Assembly: GCA_033851545.1 (NCBI GenBank)
Contig: JAWWOO010000104.1
Coordinates: forward strand, 1 to 64,000
From: JAWWOL01 sp033851545
GTDB taxonomy: Bacteria > Actinomycetota > Actinomycetes > JAWWOL01
Direction of reading: 5' to 3'
DNA length: 64,000 nucleotides
Made by a program: the position numbers and the translations under genes. Below are positions 45,438 to 54,444 of the stretch, piece by piece; positions within the stretch are counted from its first letter, which is position 1, and each line of letters opens with the position of its first letter. The notes below the pieces were generated by a model. The model searched no databases and was not told where the DNA came from. It worked only from the letters and a program-made list of their open reading frames with translations.

Positions 45438-45446
45438 TTGTCCACA
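45438..45446 (+). promoter_or_regulatory. DnaA box-like TTGTCCACA
   Basis: Exact match to the actinobacterial DnaA box. A second near match (TTCTCCACA) lies at 45420-45428. Two boxes alone do not make an origin. Confidence 0.3.
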
Positions 45447-45488
45447 GCCAGGCCGTGTGGAACTGGAAACAGTCGATACCGGAACCGG

Positions 45489-45621
45489 CGATAGCGGAGC
45501 TATCGACGGACTGGGCGGGCGGAACCGTCGAAAGCGCCGCTATCGGCTGCAGACGCCCCCGCGACGATGGCGGCGCTATCGGCGATTACCGGCGCCCGTT
45601 TGACCGATGGCGGCGCTATCG
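45489..45621. repeat. Right array of four 17-bp palindromes (REP-like)
   Basis: Copies at 45489-45505 (CGATAGCGGAGCTATCG), 45529-45545 (CGAAAGCGCCGCTATCG), 45565-45581 and 45605-45621 (both CGATGGCGGCGCTATCG). Start-to-start distances are 40, 36 and 40 bases. It mirrors the left array in unit, number and period and lies between rodA and the AbiEi/DUF559-like gene. Confidence 0.9.
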
Positions 45622-45643
45622 GCGCGAACCCGGCGGCCGCTCG

Positions 45644-46843
45644 TCAGGCAGTTTGGCTGTGGATGTGCACGTTCTGCAGGAGCCCCATCGCGATCAGGTT
45701 GGCGAACAGGGACGAGCCACCGTAGGAGATGAAAGGCAGGGGTAACCCGGTGACCGGCATGATCCCGAGGCACATGCCGATGTTCTCGAACCCTTGGAAC
45801 GAGAACCACGCGACGATGCTCACCGCGATCAGCCTGCCGAACGCGTCGTCGGCCTTCGAGGCTATTCGGAAGCCCCGCCACAGGATCACGCCGAACAGGC
45901 CGATAATGCCGACGCAGCCGGCAAACCCGAGTTCCTCGCCGGCCACGCTGAAGATGAAGTCGTCGACCTGTTCGGGCACGTAGCCGTACGTGTTGGACAG
46001 CTGGCCGTGCAGCAGCCCCTGACCGAACACGCCGCCGGAGCCGATGGCGATCTGCGCGTGCCGGACGTTGTACGAGTTGGCCACCGACTGCTTGTCCGTC
46101 GCGTTGGGATTGACGAACGACGTGATCCGCGCGACCTGGTAGGTCTGCAGCCGGCCGGTCGCAGCCATCCCGACGCCGCCGAGCAGGGCAAGCAGCACCA
46201 GGCCGGCGATCCACCGGAACGGGGCGCCCGACACCGCGATGGCCGCGAGGATCATGAAGCCGAGCACGACGGCAGTGCCCAGGTCGGGCTGGAGCAGGAC
46301 CAGACCGAGGGGTACGGCCGACAGCGCGAGCACCATGACGACGTCGACGTCCCTGGGCACGTCGGTCCCCTCGCGCTTCTCCCCCAGGAACATCGCCAGC
46401 CCCACCACCAGGGCGAGCTTGGCGAACTCGGCCGGCTGGATGGTGAATCCGCCACCGACGACGATCCACGACTTTGCACCGTTGATCCTGGTGCCGATCG
46501 CGAGCACTGCCAGCAGACCCAGAATGCTGGCGACGTAGAACACGGGTGCATAGGCGCGCAGCGACCGGTAGTCGAGCAGGGACGTGCCCACGCCGAGCAG
46601 CACGCCGATGACGACGAAGATGAGCTCTTTCTCCATCTTGGCGTTCGAGTGGCCGGTCCGGGTTGCGTAGCTCGCGCCCCAGACCAGCAGCACCCCGAGC
46701 ACGCACATGATCGCGACCGCCACCGTCAGCACCCAGTCGTTGCGGCGCAGCGGCGACTCGCGCACCAGCAATCGGGTGTGGGGCGCAGAGTTGCGTCCCC
46801 CCAAGGAAACTGGGGCGGTACGGGGTGAGAGCCAGTCGGTCAT
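45644..46843 (-). CDS. rodA: RodA-type SEDS peptidoglycan polymerase
   Basis: 399 aa with about ten membrane helices. SEDS glycosyltransferase of the elongasome, partner of PBP2. Family blocks: ILLQPDLGTAVVL-like (GLVLLQPDLGTAV), SYNVRHAQIAIGSGGVFGQG, VAGEELGFAG and ISYGGSSLFANL. It starts 23 bases after the PBP2 stop. It sits in the mreBCD cluster, so RodA is preferred over FtsW. Confidence 0.95.
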   Translation of the reverse strand: MTDWLSPRTAPVSLGGRNSAPHTRLLVRESPLRRNDWVLTVAVAIMCVLGVLLVWGASYATRTGHSNAKMEKELIFVVIGVLLGVGTSLLDYRSLRAYAPVFYVASILGLLAVLAIGTRINGAKSWIVVGGGFTIQPAEFAKLALVVGLAMFLGEKREGTDVPRDVDVVMVLALSAVPLGLVLLQPDLGTAVVLGFMILAAIAVSGAPFRWIAGLVLLALLGGVGMAATGRLQTYQVARITSFVNPNATDKQSVANSYNVRHAQIAIGSGGVFGQGLLHGQLSNTYGYVPEQVDDFIFSVAGEELGFAGCVGIIGLFGVILWRGFRIASKADDAFGRLIAVSIVAWFSFQGFENIGMCLGIMPVTGLPLPFISYGGSSLFANLIAMGLLQNVHIHSQTA

Positions 46844-46866
46844 CGGGTCCTAGACAGCAGTCGGGG

Positions 46867-49269
46867 TCAGGAAACGGCGGGGGGAAGCGGCGGCGACCGC
46901 GCGCCCCCACCGAAGGCGACCACTCTGGCGGGCGGGGCGGCGCCCGGCGAGGGTTGCAACGGCGCCAGGGCGGTTGCGCCTGCGCTCTTGCCAGGCGAGG
47001 GGGCGGTGCCCGACGTGGTCCCGGCAGGTGTGCCCGCCGTCCCGGTGGTGGTGCCCGGCGTGACCGAGCCAGTCGCCGGGGACGTCGGCGCGGCGGGCGC
47101 GATCGTCGGCGCCTTGGTCACCATGTTGCCGTCAAGGCTGAAGTTCGGCAGTGCCGCACGCAGGCCCTGCGGCAGCACGTTGGGCTTGCCCTCCAGGCCG
47201 TACATCCCGTCCCACAGCAGCCGGGTCGCGGGCCCGGCCACGGCGGCACCGTAACCACCTTCGGGCACGATGATGATCGAGACGTACTGCGGCTTCTCGT
47301 TCGGTTTGCCGGCGAAGGAGGCGAACACCGACGTGTCGGTGATGTTGGCGCCCTTGGCCACCTGTGCCGTACCGGTCTTGCCACCGACCTTGACCTGGTT
47401 CATCGGGAAGCCTTGGAACGCGGCGGCCGCCGTACCGGTGAGCGTCACGTCGTACATCGCCTGCTCGATGTTGGTCAGGTCGGACTGGGCTACCGGCAGC
47501 ACCCGCTGGACCTGCGGGGCGATCGCCTTGACCAGCTTGCCGTCCGGCGTGACGACGGCCTTGGCCACCTTGGGCGAGTAGACCTTGCCCCCGTTGACCA
47601 GGGCGGAGTAGGCCACCGCCATCTGCAACGGGGTGGCGAGCACGGTGCCCTGGCCGATGTACTCGTCGGCGTAGTTTCCCGGCAGCAGGATCTGGGTGCC
47701 GGCCAGGCCGGCGGCACACTTCACCGCGTCCGCTGCGCGCTTGGCCTTGTCCGGGTTGGGCGCAAGCTTCTTGCCCTTGCTGTCCTTGCCGCCGTGTGCG
47801 CCGATGCATTCCTGCAGCAGGTAGAACCTGGCCAGCTTGTCCTTCTCGTCCCAGGTCTGGATCAGCCCCTTGGACTCCGACGGCAGGTCGACGCCGGTCT
47901 GGGCGTTCAGACCGAACAACCGGGCCATCTTGGTGACCGTCTCCGCCGCCGGCTGGTGCAGCTTGACCACCCGGTTGTAGTCCGGGGGGTAGTCGTTCTT
48001 GGCGAACTGGTAGTAGACCGTGTCGCAGGACTTGGCGATGGTCGTGCGCAGGTTGATCTTGCCCAGCGCCTCGCCCTCGGAGTTGTTCTTCGGCTTGCTG
48101 GTCTTGGTGATCGCCAGCGAGCCGGGGCAGTCGTAGAGCGACGTCCAGTTGGCCGCACCGGCGTTGAGCTCCGCCGAGGTCGTGATCAGCTTGAAGGTGG
48201 AGCCGGGTGCGTACTGGCCCTGGATCACCTGGTTGAGCAGCGGGTGATTGGGGTCCTTGTTCAGCGCGACGATCGCCGCGGTGTCCGCATCAGTGCGCGG
48301 GAACTCGAAGATCTTCGGGTCGTACGAGGGATAGCTGGCCGAGGCGACGATCTCACCGGTCTGCGCGTTCATCACGATGCCGGCAGCGGTGGTCGGGTGG
48401 TGCGGCCCGGAGGCCAGGTTGTTGACCACGGACGGCTGGTTCGGGGCGATCTGCGTGACCGCCTGCTTGAGCACGTTCTCCAGCAGCCCCTGGGCACCGG
48501 CGTCGACGCTCAGGATGACGTTGTTGCCCGGAACCGTCTTGGTGTCACTGATCACGGCGGTCTGCTTGCCGTGCCGGTCCAGGGAGACCTTCTTGACGCC
48601 GTCGGTCCCGCGCAGGGAGGACTCGTACTGACCCTCGATGCCACTGGCGCCGACGAGGGCGTCGGCCGTGTAGCCGCCCTTGGTCAGGGTCGTCGGGTCG
48701 ACCTTGCCCAGGTAGCCGACCAGGTTGGCGCCGACGCTGCCCAGAGGGGACTCGTACTGGCGGATGCTCTGCACCGTGGCGGTGATGCCGGGGTAGAGAT
48801 CCTGCCGCTCGAGGATCTGCAGCGCCTGCTGGGTGTCGGCGCTGCCGGTCACCGGGATCGGCTGGTAGGGCAGCCCGGAGTAGCAGCCGGGCGGGCTGGC
48901 CGTGTGGTACTGCTTGCTGTACTGGCACGGCGTGATCGCGTTGACCAGGGTGCGCGGGTCCTCGTGGAGCAGCGTTGCCAGACGTCGCTCGACGGCGTAG
49001 CCCTGGTCCGGCTGCTGCTGGAGCTGCAGCCAGTTGGCGGAGACGACCAGCGCGGTCTTGTTCTCGGCGTAGGGGCGACCCCAGTCGTCGAGGATCTCAC
49101 CGCGGGTCGCCGTCGTGATGTAGTCGTGCGCAGTCGTGGTCGAGGCGGCCCTGACGTACTGGTCGCCGGAGAGGACCTGGAGGAACCAGAGCCGGCCGAA
49201 TAGGGCCAGCATCAAGGAAAGTACGAGCACCCGCAGGGTGAACAGGCGTACGCGGGACCGCTCGTTCAC
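46867..49269 (-). CDS. mrdA: Penicillin-binding protein 2 (MrdA)
   Basis: 800 aa. Elongation-specific class B transpeptidase. The GTG at 49267-49269 (VNERSRVRLF) has GGGAG 7 bases upstream and directly precedes the N-terminal membrane helix (about 8-28). The dimerisation domain (about 45-220) is followed by the transpeptidase: STFK (Ser 357), SCD (414-416), KTG (631-633). A Pro/Ala/Thr tail ends the protein. It partners RodA, the next gene. Confidence 0.95.
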   Translation of the reverse strand: MNERSRVRLFTLRVLVLSLMLALFGRLWFLQVLSGDQYVRAASTTTAHDYITTATRGEILDDWGRPYAENKTALVVSANWLQLQQQPDQGYAVERRLATLLHEDPRTLVNAITPCQYSKQYHTASPPGCYSGLPYQPIPVTGSADTQQALQILERQDLYPGITATVQSIRQYESPLGSVGANLVGYLGKVDPTTLTKGGYTADALVGASGIEGQYESSLRGTDGVKKVSLDRHGKQTAVISDTKTVPGNNVILSVDAGAQGLLENVLKQAVTQIAPNQPSVVNNLASGPHHPTTAAGIVMNAQTGEIVASASYPSYDPKIFEFPRTDADTAAIVALNKDPNHPLLNQVIQGQYAPGSTFKLITTSAELNAGAANWTSLYDCPGSLAITKTSKPKNNSEGEALGKINLRTTIAKSCDTVYYQFAKNDYPPDYNRVVKLHQPAAETVTKMARLFGLNAQTGVDLPSESKGLIQTWDEKDKLARFYLLQECIGAHGGKDSKGKKLAPNPDKAKRAADAVKCAAGLAGTQILLPGNYADEYIGQGTVLATPLQMAVAYSALVNGGKVYSPKVAKAVVTPDGKLVKAIAPQVQRVLPVAQSDLTNIEQAMYDVTLTGTAAAAFQGFPMNQVKVGGKTGTAQVAKGANITDTSVFASFAGKPNEKPQYVSIIIVPEGGYGAAVAGPATRLLWDGMYGLEGKPNVLPQGLRAALPNFSLDGNMVTKAPTIAPAAPTSPATGSVTPGTTTGTAGTPAGTTSGTAPSPGKSAGATALAPLQPSPGAAPPARVVAFGGGARSPPLPPAVS

Positions 49270-49297
49270 AGGCTTGCTCCCGGGCTCACGGGTCGGC

Positions 49298-49807
49298 TCA
49301 TCGCCGTGGTTCCGGGTCAAGACGCCGGACCAGCACAGCAACCGCCGGGACGATGAAGGGGGCCAAGAGCACATCGTAGAGGACTACGGCGGGGACGGTG
49401 TGAGCGAGCGATGACAGCGACGGATGCACCACGCCGAAGATGACGTTCAGTGCGGCGTTGCCGACGACGGCGAACGCGGAGGCCACGGCCACGACCGCGA
49501 GCGGGGCCAGAGTGGTGCGGTCGACCTCGCCGGCGGCCTTGCCGCAGAGGTAGCCGATCAGGCAGTACAGCAAGGCTTCCCGGCCGGCACCGTGCGTCGT
49601 GGGGGGCGCCAGGTCGGCCGCGAGACCGCTGAAGAACCCGATCAGGCAGCCGGCGAACGGTCCCCGTACGAGGGCGAAGGCGGCCAGCAGAACGACCATC
49701 GGGATGGGCGCCGCGCCGGGCAGACCGAGCAGCGGCAACGCGCTGCGCTGGAGCAGCAGCGCCGTGAACATCGACAGCGCGGCGAGCAGGGCGACCTTCC
49801 AGCTCAT
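49298..49807 (-). CDS. mreD: Rod shape-determining protein MreD
   Basis: 169 aa, about five membrane helices and very short loops, ending in a basic tail (RRLDPEPRR). Start ATG 49805-49807 shares one base with the mreC stop (TGATG). It links MreC to the elongasome in the membrane. Confidence 0.92.
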   Translation of the reverse strand: MSWKVALLAALSMFTALLLQRSALPLLGLPGAAPIPMVVLLAAFALVRGPFAGCLIGFFSGLAADLAPPTTHGAGREALLYCLIGYLCGKAAGEVDRTTLAPLAVVAVASAFAVVGNAALNVIFGVVHPSLSSLAHTVPAVVLYDVLLAPFIVPAVAVLVRRLDPEPRR

Positions 49808-50991
49808 CAGGGTGTCGGCGTGGTGTGCGGAGCCGACGTGGACGTCGGCGGACCGGAGGTCGGCGGCTTGGTCGTCGGCTTCGTGGTCGGCGGCTTGGTG
49901 GTCGGCGGCTTGGTGGTCGTCGGCTTGGTGGTCGCGTGGGTCGTCGTCGGCACGGCGCTGGTCTGCGGAGCCGACGTGGTCGTCGCCGGGTGGGTGGTGG
50001 TCGGGGCGCTGGTCTGCGTCGCGCGGGAGGCGGTCGTCGTCGTGGCGGAGGTGCCGCTGACCAGGGCGGACGGGCTGACGCTCCCGGAGGTCCTAGCTGG
50101 CGTCACGGTGGGTGATGGCGGCGCCGTGGTCGGCGGCGGCGTGATCGGCGAGATGAAGACGTGCGGGAACGGGGTGGCCGGCGCGAAGATCACCGCCACG
50201 ATGTCCAGCGCGTTGAAGCTGGCGTAGGGCCGGACGATGGCCGTGTGCGTCGCGGCGCCCGGGGTGTTGTCGACCTTGATGACCTCGCCGACCGGGACGT
50301 TCGGCACGTACGGCTGGTTGTCCTCGGAGCCGAGGGTCACCAGCTGGTCCTTGGCCCGGATGTCGGAGGTCTGGCTGATCTGGGTGAGGTCGAGGTTGCC
50401 GTCGGTCCGGCCGCTGACGAAACCGCCGACATTGGTCCGGCCGTTCTTGACCGTCACGTAGATGGTCGGGTCGGTCAGCAGCTGCACCGTCGAGGTGGTG
50501 GCCTGCACCCGGATGACGTTGCCGATCAGCCCGAGCCCGGTGACCACGGTCATGTTGATGTGCACGCCGTCCCTGGTGCCCATGTCGATCGTGACCGAGC
50601 CGTCGTTGGACAGGGTGTCGCCGGTGCCGACCACACGGGCAGGCTTCATCTTCATCACGTAGTAGGGCGGCCAGCCCAGCAGCTTGTCGAACTGCTCGAC
50701 CTGGCGGTGGTCGTTCTGCGACGTCTCGGCCAGTGCCTTGGCCGCGTCCAGCTCCTTCTGCAGCTCGGCGACCTGGCTCGGCTGCTTGCCGAAATGCACC
50801 TGGTCGGTGATCGGCTTGACCAGGCTGTTGACCGCCTTCTCCCCCGGGCCGGTGACGCCCGCGACCAGCTTCTCCAGCGGGTGCAGCGGAGAGTTGGTCC
50901 CGTTGGAGTGGTAGTCGATGGTCAGCAGCGCGAACGCCGTCACCAGCAGAAGGATGAAGTAGGTCCGCTGGCGACGCGGTTCACGGTTCAT
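49807..50991 (-). CDS. mreC: Rod shape-determining protein MreC with Thr/Pro tail
   Basis: 394 aa. Short cytoplasmic N-terminus, one membrane helix (about 11-30), a coiled coil (about 70-100), then the extracellular beta domain (about 110-275), ending in a Thr/Pro/Lys tail (about 290-394) made of tandem KPPTT-type repeats. MreC activates PBP2/RodA. The tail is longer than usual and could span the cell wall. Confidence 0.94.
   Translation of the reverse strand: MNREPRRQRTYFILLLVTAFALLTIDYHSNGTNSPLHPLEKLVAGVTGPGEKAVNSLVKPITDQVHFGKQPSQVAELQKELDAAKALAETSQNDHRQVEQFDKLLGWPPYYVMKMKPARVVGTGDTLSNDGSVTIDMGTRDGVHINMTVVTGLGLIGNVIRVQATTSTVQLLTDPTIYVTVKNGRTNVGGFVSGRTDGNLDLTQISQTSDIRAKDQLVTLGSEDNQPYVPNVPVGEVIKVDNTPGAATHTAIVRPYASFNALDIVAVIFAPATPFPHVFISPITPPPTTAPPSPTVTPARTSGSVSPSALVSGTSATTTTASRATQTSAPTTTHPATTTSAPQTSAVPTTTHATTKPTTTKPPTTKPPTTKPTTKPPTSGPPTSTSAPHTTPTP
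49855..49940. repeat. Internal low-complexity repeat in mreC
   Basis: Several overlapping copies of GGTCGGCGGCTTGGT-like units at 15-base spacing encode the KPPTT tail of MreC. Length variation between strains is likely. Confidence 0.6.
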
Positions 50992-51025
50992 GACGACCCG
51001 GCGGGCCGGCCGCCGGCGCCGGCGG

Positions 51026-52057
51026 TCAGTGCCGGGGCTCGGAGATGAGCAACGACTGCAGGACCTCGAACTCCTCGACGAACTTGCCGGAGCCCATGGC
51101 CACGGAGTTCAGCGGGTTGTCCGCGATGTGGATCGGCATGCCGGTCTCGTGCCGCAGCCGCTCGTCGAGGCCGCGGAGCAGAGCGCCGCCGCCGGTCAGG
51201 ACGATGCCGCGGTCCATGATGTCGCCGGAGAGCTCCGGCGGGCACTTGTCGAGGGTGGTCTTGACCGCGTCGACGATCGCGTTGACCGGCTCCTCGATCG
51301 CCTTACGGATCTCCTCGGCGCTGACCACGATCGTCTTGGGCAGGCCGGAGACGAGGTCGCGGCCGCGGATCTCGGCGTGCGGCTCGTCCGGCATCGGGAA
51401 CGCCGAGCCGATGGCCATCTTGATCTCTTCGGCCGTCCGCTCGCCGAGCATCAGCGAGTATTCCTTCTTCACGTACGAGACGATGGCGTTGTCCAGCTCG
51501 TCGCCGCCGACCCGGATCGACTGGCTGGTGACGATGCCGCCGAGGGAGATGACGGCAACCTCGGTGGTGCCGCCGCCGATGTCGACCACCATGTTGCCGG
51601 TGGGCTCGTGGACCGGCAGTCCGGAGCCGATCGCGGCGGCCATCGGCTCCTCGATGATGTAGACCTTGCGGGCGCCGGCGGCGTAGGCGGCGTCCTTGAC
51701 GGCGCGCTGCTCGACGCCGGTGATCCCGGAGGGGACGCAGACCACGATTCGCGGTCGTGCAAGTCTCGACCTCCGGTGGACCTTTTGGATGAAGTAGCGC
51801 AACATCCGCTCGGTTGTCTCGAAATCGGCGATCACGCCGTCCTTGAGCGGCCGGATCGCCACGATGTTGCCGGGGGTACGGCCGATCATCCGCTTGGCCT
51901 CCGTGCCGACGGCGAGGATGGCTGCGGTGTTGGTGTTGATCGCCACCACGGACGGCTCGTTGAGGACGATGCCCTTGCCGCGGACGTAGACCAGCGTGTT
52001 GGCGGTTCCGAGGTCAACCGCCATGTCGCGGCCGAGGAACGAGAGGCTTTGAGCCAT
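51026..52057 (-). CDS. mreB: Actin-like protein MreB
   Basis: 343 aa. Starts MAQSLSFLGRDMAVDLGTANT with the phosphate-1 loop; VVDIGGGTTEVAV is phosphate 2, and TGGGALLRGL lies in the adenosine motif. It forms filaments that organise the elongasome with MreC, MreD, PBP2 and RodA, encoded just downstream. The ATG at 52055-52057 lacks a close SD. Confidence 0.97.
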   Translation of the reverse strand: MAQSLSFLGRDMAVDLGTANTLVYVRGKGIVLNEPSVVAINTNTAAILAVGTEAKRMIGRTPGNIVAIRPLKDGVIADFETTERMLRYFIQKVHRRSRLARPRIVVCVPSGITGVEQRAVKDAAYAAGARKVYIIEEPMAAAIGSGLPVHEPTGNMVVDIGGGTTEVAVISLGGIVTSQSIRVGGDELDNAIVSYVKKEYSLMLGERTAEEIKMAIGSAFPMPDEPHAEIRGRDLVSGLPKTIVVSAEEIRKAIEEPVNAIVDAVKTTLDKCPPELSGDIMDRGIVLTGGGALLRGLDERLRHETGMPIHIADNPLNSVAMGSGKFVEEFEVLQSLLISEPRH

Positions 52058-52090
52058 GAGGTAACGGTGCCTTCCAGAAGATGCGCTTGC

Positions 52091-52127
52091 TGGCTGTGCT
52101 GACCCTTGCTGACGCTTGCTGACACTG
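52091..52127. repeat. Short 10-bp tandem repeat upstream of mreB
   Basis: GACCCTTGCT and GACGCTTGCT at 52101 and 52111, with partial units on both sides (52091 and 52121). It lies in the 202-base mreB-ndk gap, 34-70 bases upstream of mreB. Confidence 0.5.
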
Positions 52128-52259
52128 ATCGAAACGGTGCCGGCGACCGGCGGGAGCAGGTGTGCGGCGAACGCTCCGCCTGCTACGGCAGCGCCCGTAC
52201 CGCGGTGGCCGGCACGATGATGGTAACGGGGATCGGATGAGAGTGGGTAAAGCCAGGGG

Positions 52260-52664
52260 TCACGGAAAGAAAAGCGCTGTCTCGCGAGCCGCGGATTCGG
52301 CGGAATCCGAGGCGTGCACGAGGTTTTCCCGGTTGGACAACGAGAAGTCGCCACGGATGGTGCCGGCCGCTGCGGCTCGGCCGTCGGTGGCACCGACAAG
52401 GGTACGGACAACGGTGACGGCCTCGTCGCCCTCGAGGATCGCGGCGACCAGTGGACCCGACGTCATGAACTCTCGAAGTGGTGGATACCAAGGCTTCTGG
52501 ACGTGATCGGCGTAATGCCGGTCGGCCATCGCGGCGTCCATCCCACGCAGGTCCATGGCCACGACGGCGAGGCCCTTGCGCTCGAACCGGCCGAGCACCT
52601 CGCCGATCAGCCCCCGGCGTACGGCATCAGGCTTGATCAGCACGAGGGTGCGCTCGGTCGCCAT
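52260..52664 (-). CDS. ndk: Nucleoside diphosphate kinase
   Basis: 134 aa. It moves the gamma phosphate between NTPs and NDPs. Opening TLVLIKPDAVRRGLIGEV and the catalytic His (117) in NLVHASDS are standard. It lies between mreB and DUF4233, in the usual actinobacterial order. Confidence 0.97.
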   Translation of the reverse strand: MATERTLVLIKPDAVRRGLIGEVLGRFERKGLAVVAMDLRGMDAAMADRHYADHVQKPWYPPLREFMTSGPLVAAILEGDEAVTVVRTLVGATDGRAAAAGTIRGDFSLSNRENLVHASDSAESAARETALFFP

Positions 52665-52717
52665 GCTTGGTGAGCTCCTTGGTCGGCGCGGGTCGGCAGC
52701 GGCAGCCTACCGTCCGG

Positions 52718-53110
52718 CTAGTGCGCTCCCGGTTCGGCCCCGGCGTGCTCGCGGTTGAGCCCGCGCAACATGCCGAGCCAGCCGACCCAGATCGCCGCGA
52801 ACACCACCGCCAGGAACAGCAGAGCGAAAGAAGAGGCGCCGGCGATCAATGCCAGCACCTGCAGGCCGGTCGCGAACTTGGGTCCCCACGGCCTGCGCAG
52901 CTGGGCGCTGGCGACGATGAGCAGCACAGCGATCGCAATCACGCAGCCGACGGCGACGTGCCGCCAGGTGCGGCCACCGTGGCCCTGGTCGAGCAGCACC
53001 GGGATCGACAGTGCAACGACGAGTGCCTCGAGGATGAGGACGCCGGCGCCGATGCCGCGCAGCCCCCGCAGGCTCTTCTGCTGGTGGGCGATGAGCTCCG
53101 GGCTGGTCAC
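52718..53110 (-). CDS. DUF4233 membrane protein
   Basis: 130 aa, four membrane helices, short basic-acidic tail. DUF4233 proteins follow folC in actinobacteria; function is unknown. GTG at 53108-53110 overlaps the folC stop by 4 bases. Confidence 0.85.
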   Translation of the reverse strand: MTSPELIAHQQKSLRGLRGIGAGVLILEALVVALSIPVLLDQGHGGRTWRHVAVGCVIAIAVLLIVASAQLRRPWGPKFATGLQVLALIAGASSFALLFLAVVFAAIWVGWLGMLRGLNREHAGAEPGAH

Positions 53111-54444
53111 GAAGCCGGTCGCCGGCGCAGGAGGGTCCGGGCCTCGCCGACCGTGACGAGGGAGCCGAAGATCAGCACTCCGGCGCCGCCGTACTCGGTC
53201 TCGTCCTCGGCGATCGCGATGGCGGACTCGATCGCGTCGTCGAGCCGGCGCCGCACCTCGACCCGGTCCCTGCCGAAGATCTCGTCGGCCAGCCCGCCCA
53301 GCTCCTCGGCGGGCATCGCCCGCGGGGAGGCGTTCTGGGTGACCACGATCGCGCTGAGCACCGGCTCGACCGCCTCGAGGACGCCGCGCACGTCCTTGTC
53401 GGCGAGCACGCCGATCACGCCGACCAGGCGGGTGAAGTCGAAGCCGTCGACGATGGCGGTGGCCAGCGCCTGGGCACCGGCCGGGTTGTGCGCCCCGTCG
53501 AGCAGGACGGTGGGGTTGCGGCGGACGACCTCGAGCCTCCCGGGCGAGTCGGCGTTGGCGAAGCCCTCCCGTACGGCCTCAATGTCCAGCTGACCGTTGA
53601 TCCCGCCGCCCAGGAACGACTCCACGGCGGCAAGGGCGGTTGCCGCGTTGGAAGCCTGATGTGGACCTTGAAGGTTGAGGAAGATCTCGTCGTAGATGCC
53701 GCCCAGGCCGTTGAGCGTGAGCAGCTGGCCACCGACCGCCTGGCGGCGGGCAACGACGCCGTACTCCAGCCCTTCCCGGGCTACCGTGGCCCCGACCTCG
53801 CCCGCCTTGCGGAGCAGCACCGTCGCCGCCTCGAGCGGCTGCCGGGACATTACGAGGGCTGCGCCGGGCTTGATGATGCCGGCCTTCTCCTCGGCGATCT
53901 TGGCGATGGTGTCGCCGAGCCACTCGGTGTGGTCGAGGCCGATGGGGGTCACCACCGCGACCTGACCGTCCATCACGTTGGTCGCGTCCCACGTGCCGCC
54001 CATGCCGACCTCGACCACCGCGACGTCCACCGGTGCGTCGGCGAACGCGGCGAAGGCCATCGCGGTCAGCATCTCGTGGAACGTGACGTCGTCGGGGTGC
54101 TTGCCGTCGACCAGCTCCGCGTACGGTGCGACCTCGGCGTAGACCGCGGCGAACTGCTCCTGGGTCAGCGGCTCCCCGTCGAGGCTGATCCGCTCGCGCA
54201 TGCTCTCCAGGTGCGGGCTCGTGCTTCGCCCGGTCGTGAGCCCGAACGACCTCAGCAACGCGTCGATCATCCGCACGGTGCTGGTCTTGCCGTTGGTGCC
54301 CGTGACGTGGATCGACGGGTAGGCCCGTTGCGGCGAGCCGAGCAGATCGGTGAGGTCGATGATCCGGTCGAGGTCGGGCACCATCCGCTGGGGCAGCCGG
54401 GCCAGCAGCGCCGCCTCGGCATCCACCTGCTCGGGACCGGTCAT
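53107..54444 (-). CDS. folC: Folylpolyglutamate/dihydrofolate synthase
   Basis: 445 aa. Adds glutamate to dihydropteroate and to folates. Mur-ligase-type P-loop VTGTNGKTSTVRM (48-60), then HLESMRERI and VEVGMGGTWDATNV; DGAHNPAGA in the C-terminal domain. The ATG overlaps the valS stop by 4 bases. Confidence 0.95.
   Translation of the reverse strand: MTGPEQVDAEAALLARLPQRMVPDLDRIIDLTDLLGSPQRAYPSIHVTGTNGKTSTVRMIDALLRSFGLTTGRSTSPHLESMRERISLDGEPLTQEQFAAVYAEVAPYAELVDGKHPDDVTFHEMLTAMAFAAFADAPVDVAVVEVGMGGTWDATNVMDGQVAVVTPIGLDHTEWLGDTIAKIAEEKAGIIKPGAALVMSRQPLEAATVLLRKAGEVGATVAREGLEYGVVARRQAVGGQLLTLNGLGGIYDEIFLNLQGPHQASNAATALAAVESFLGGGINGQLDIEAVREGFANADSPGRLEVVRRNPTVLLDGAHNPAGAQALATAIVDGFDFTRLVGVIGVLADKDVRGVLEAVEPVLSAIVVTQNASPRAMPAEELGGLADEIFGRDRVEVRRRLDDAIESAIAIAEDETEYGGAGVLIFGSLVTVGEARTLLRRRPAS

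Noticed and set aside
45420..45446. Replication origin at the two DnaA-box-like sites
   Set aside because: Only two boxes, no AT-rich unwinding region and no dnaA, dnaN or gidB genes nearby.
44315..45621. Possible CRISPR array
   Set aside because: The repeats are short perfect stem-loops, spacers are only 19-29 bases, two separate groups flank a gene, and no cas genes are visible. A REP-like element fits better.
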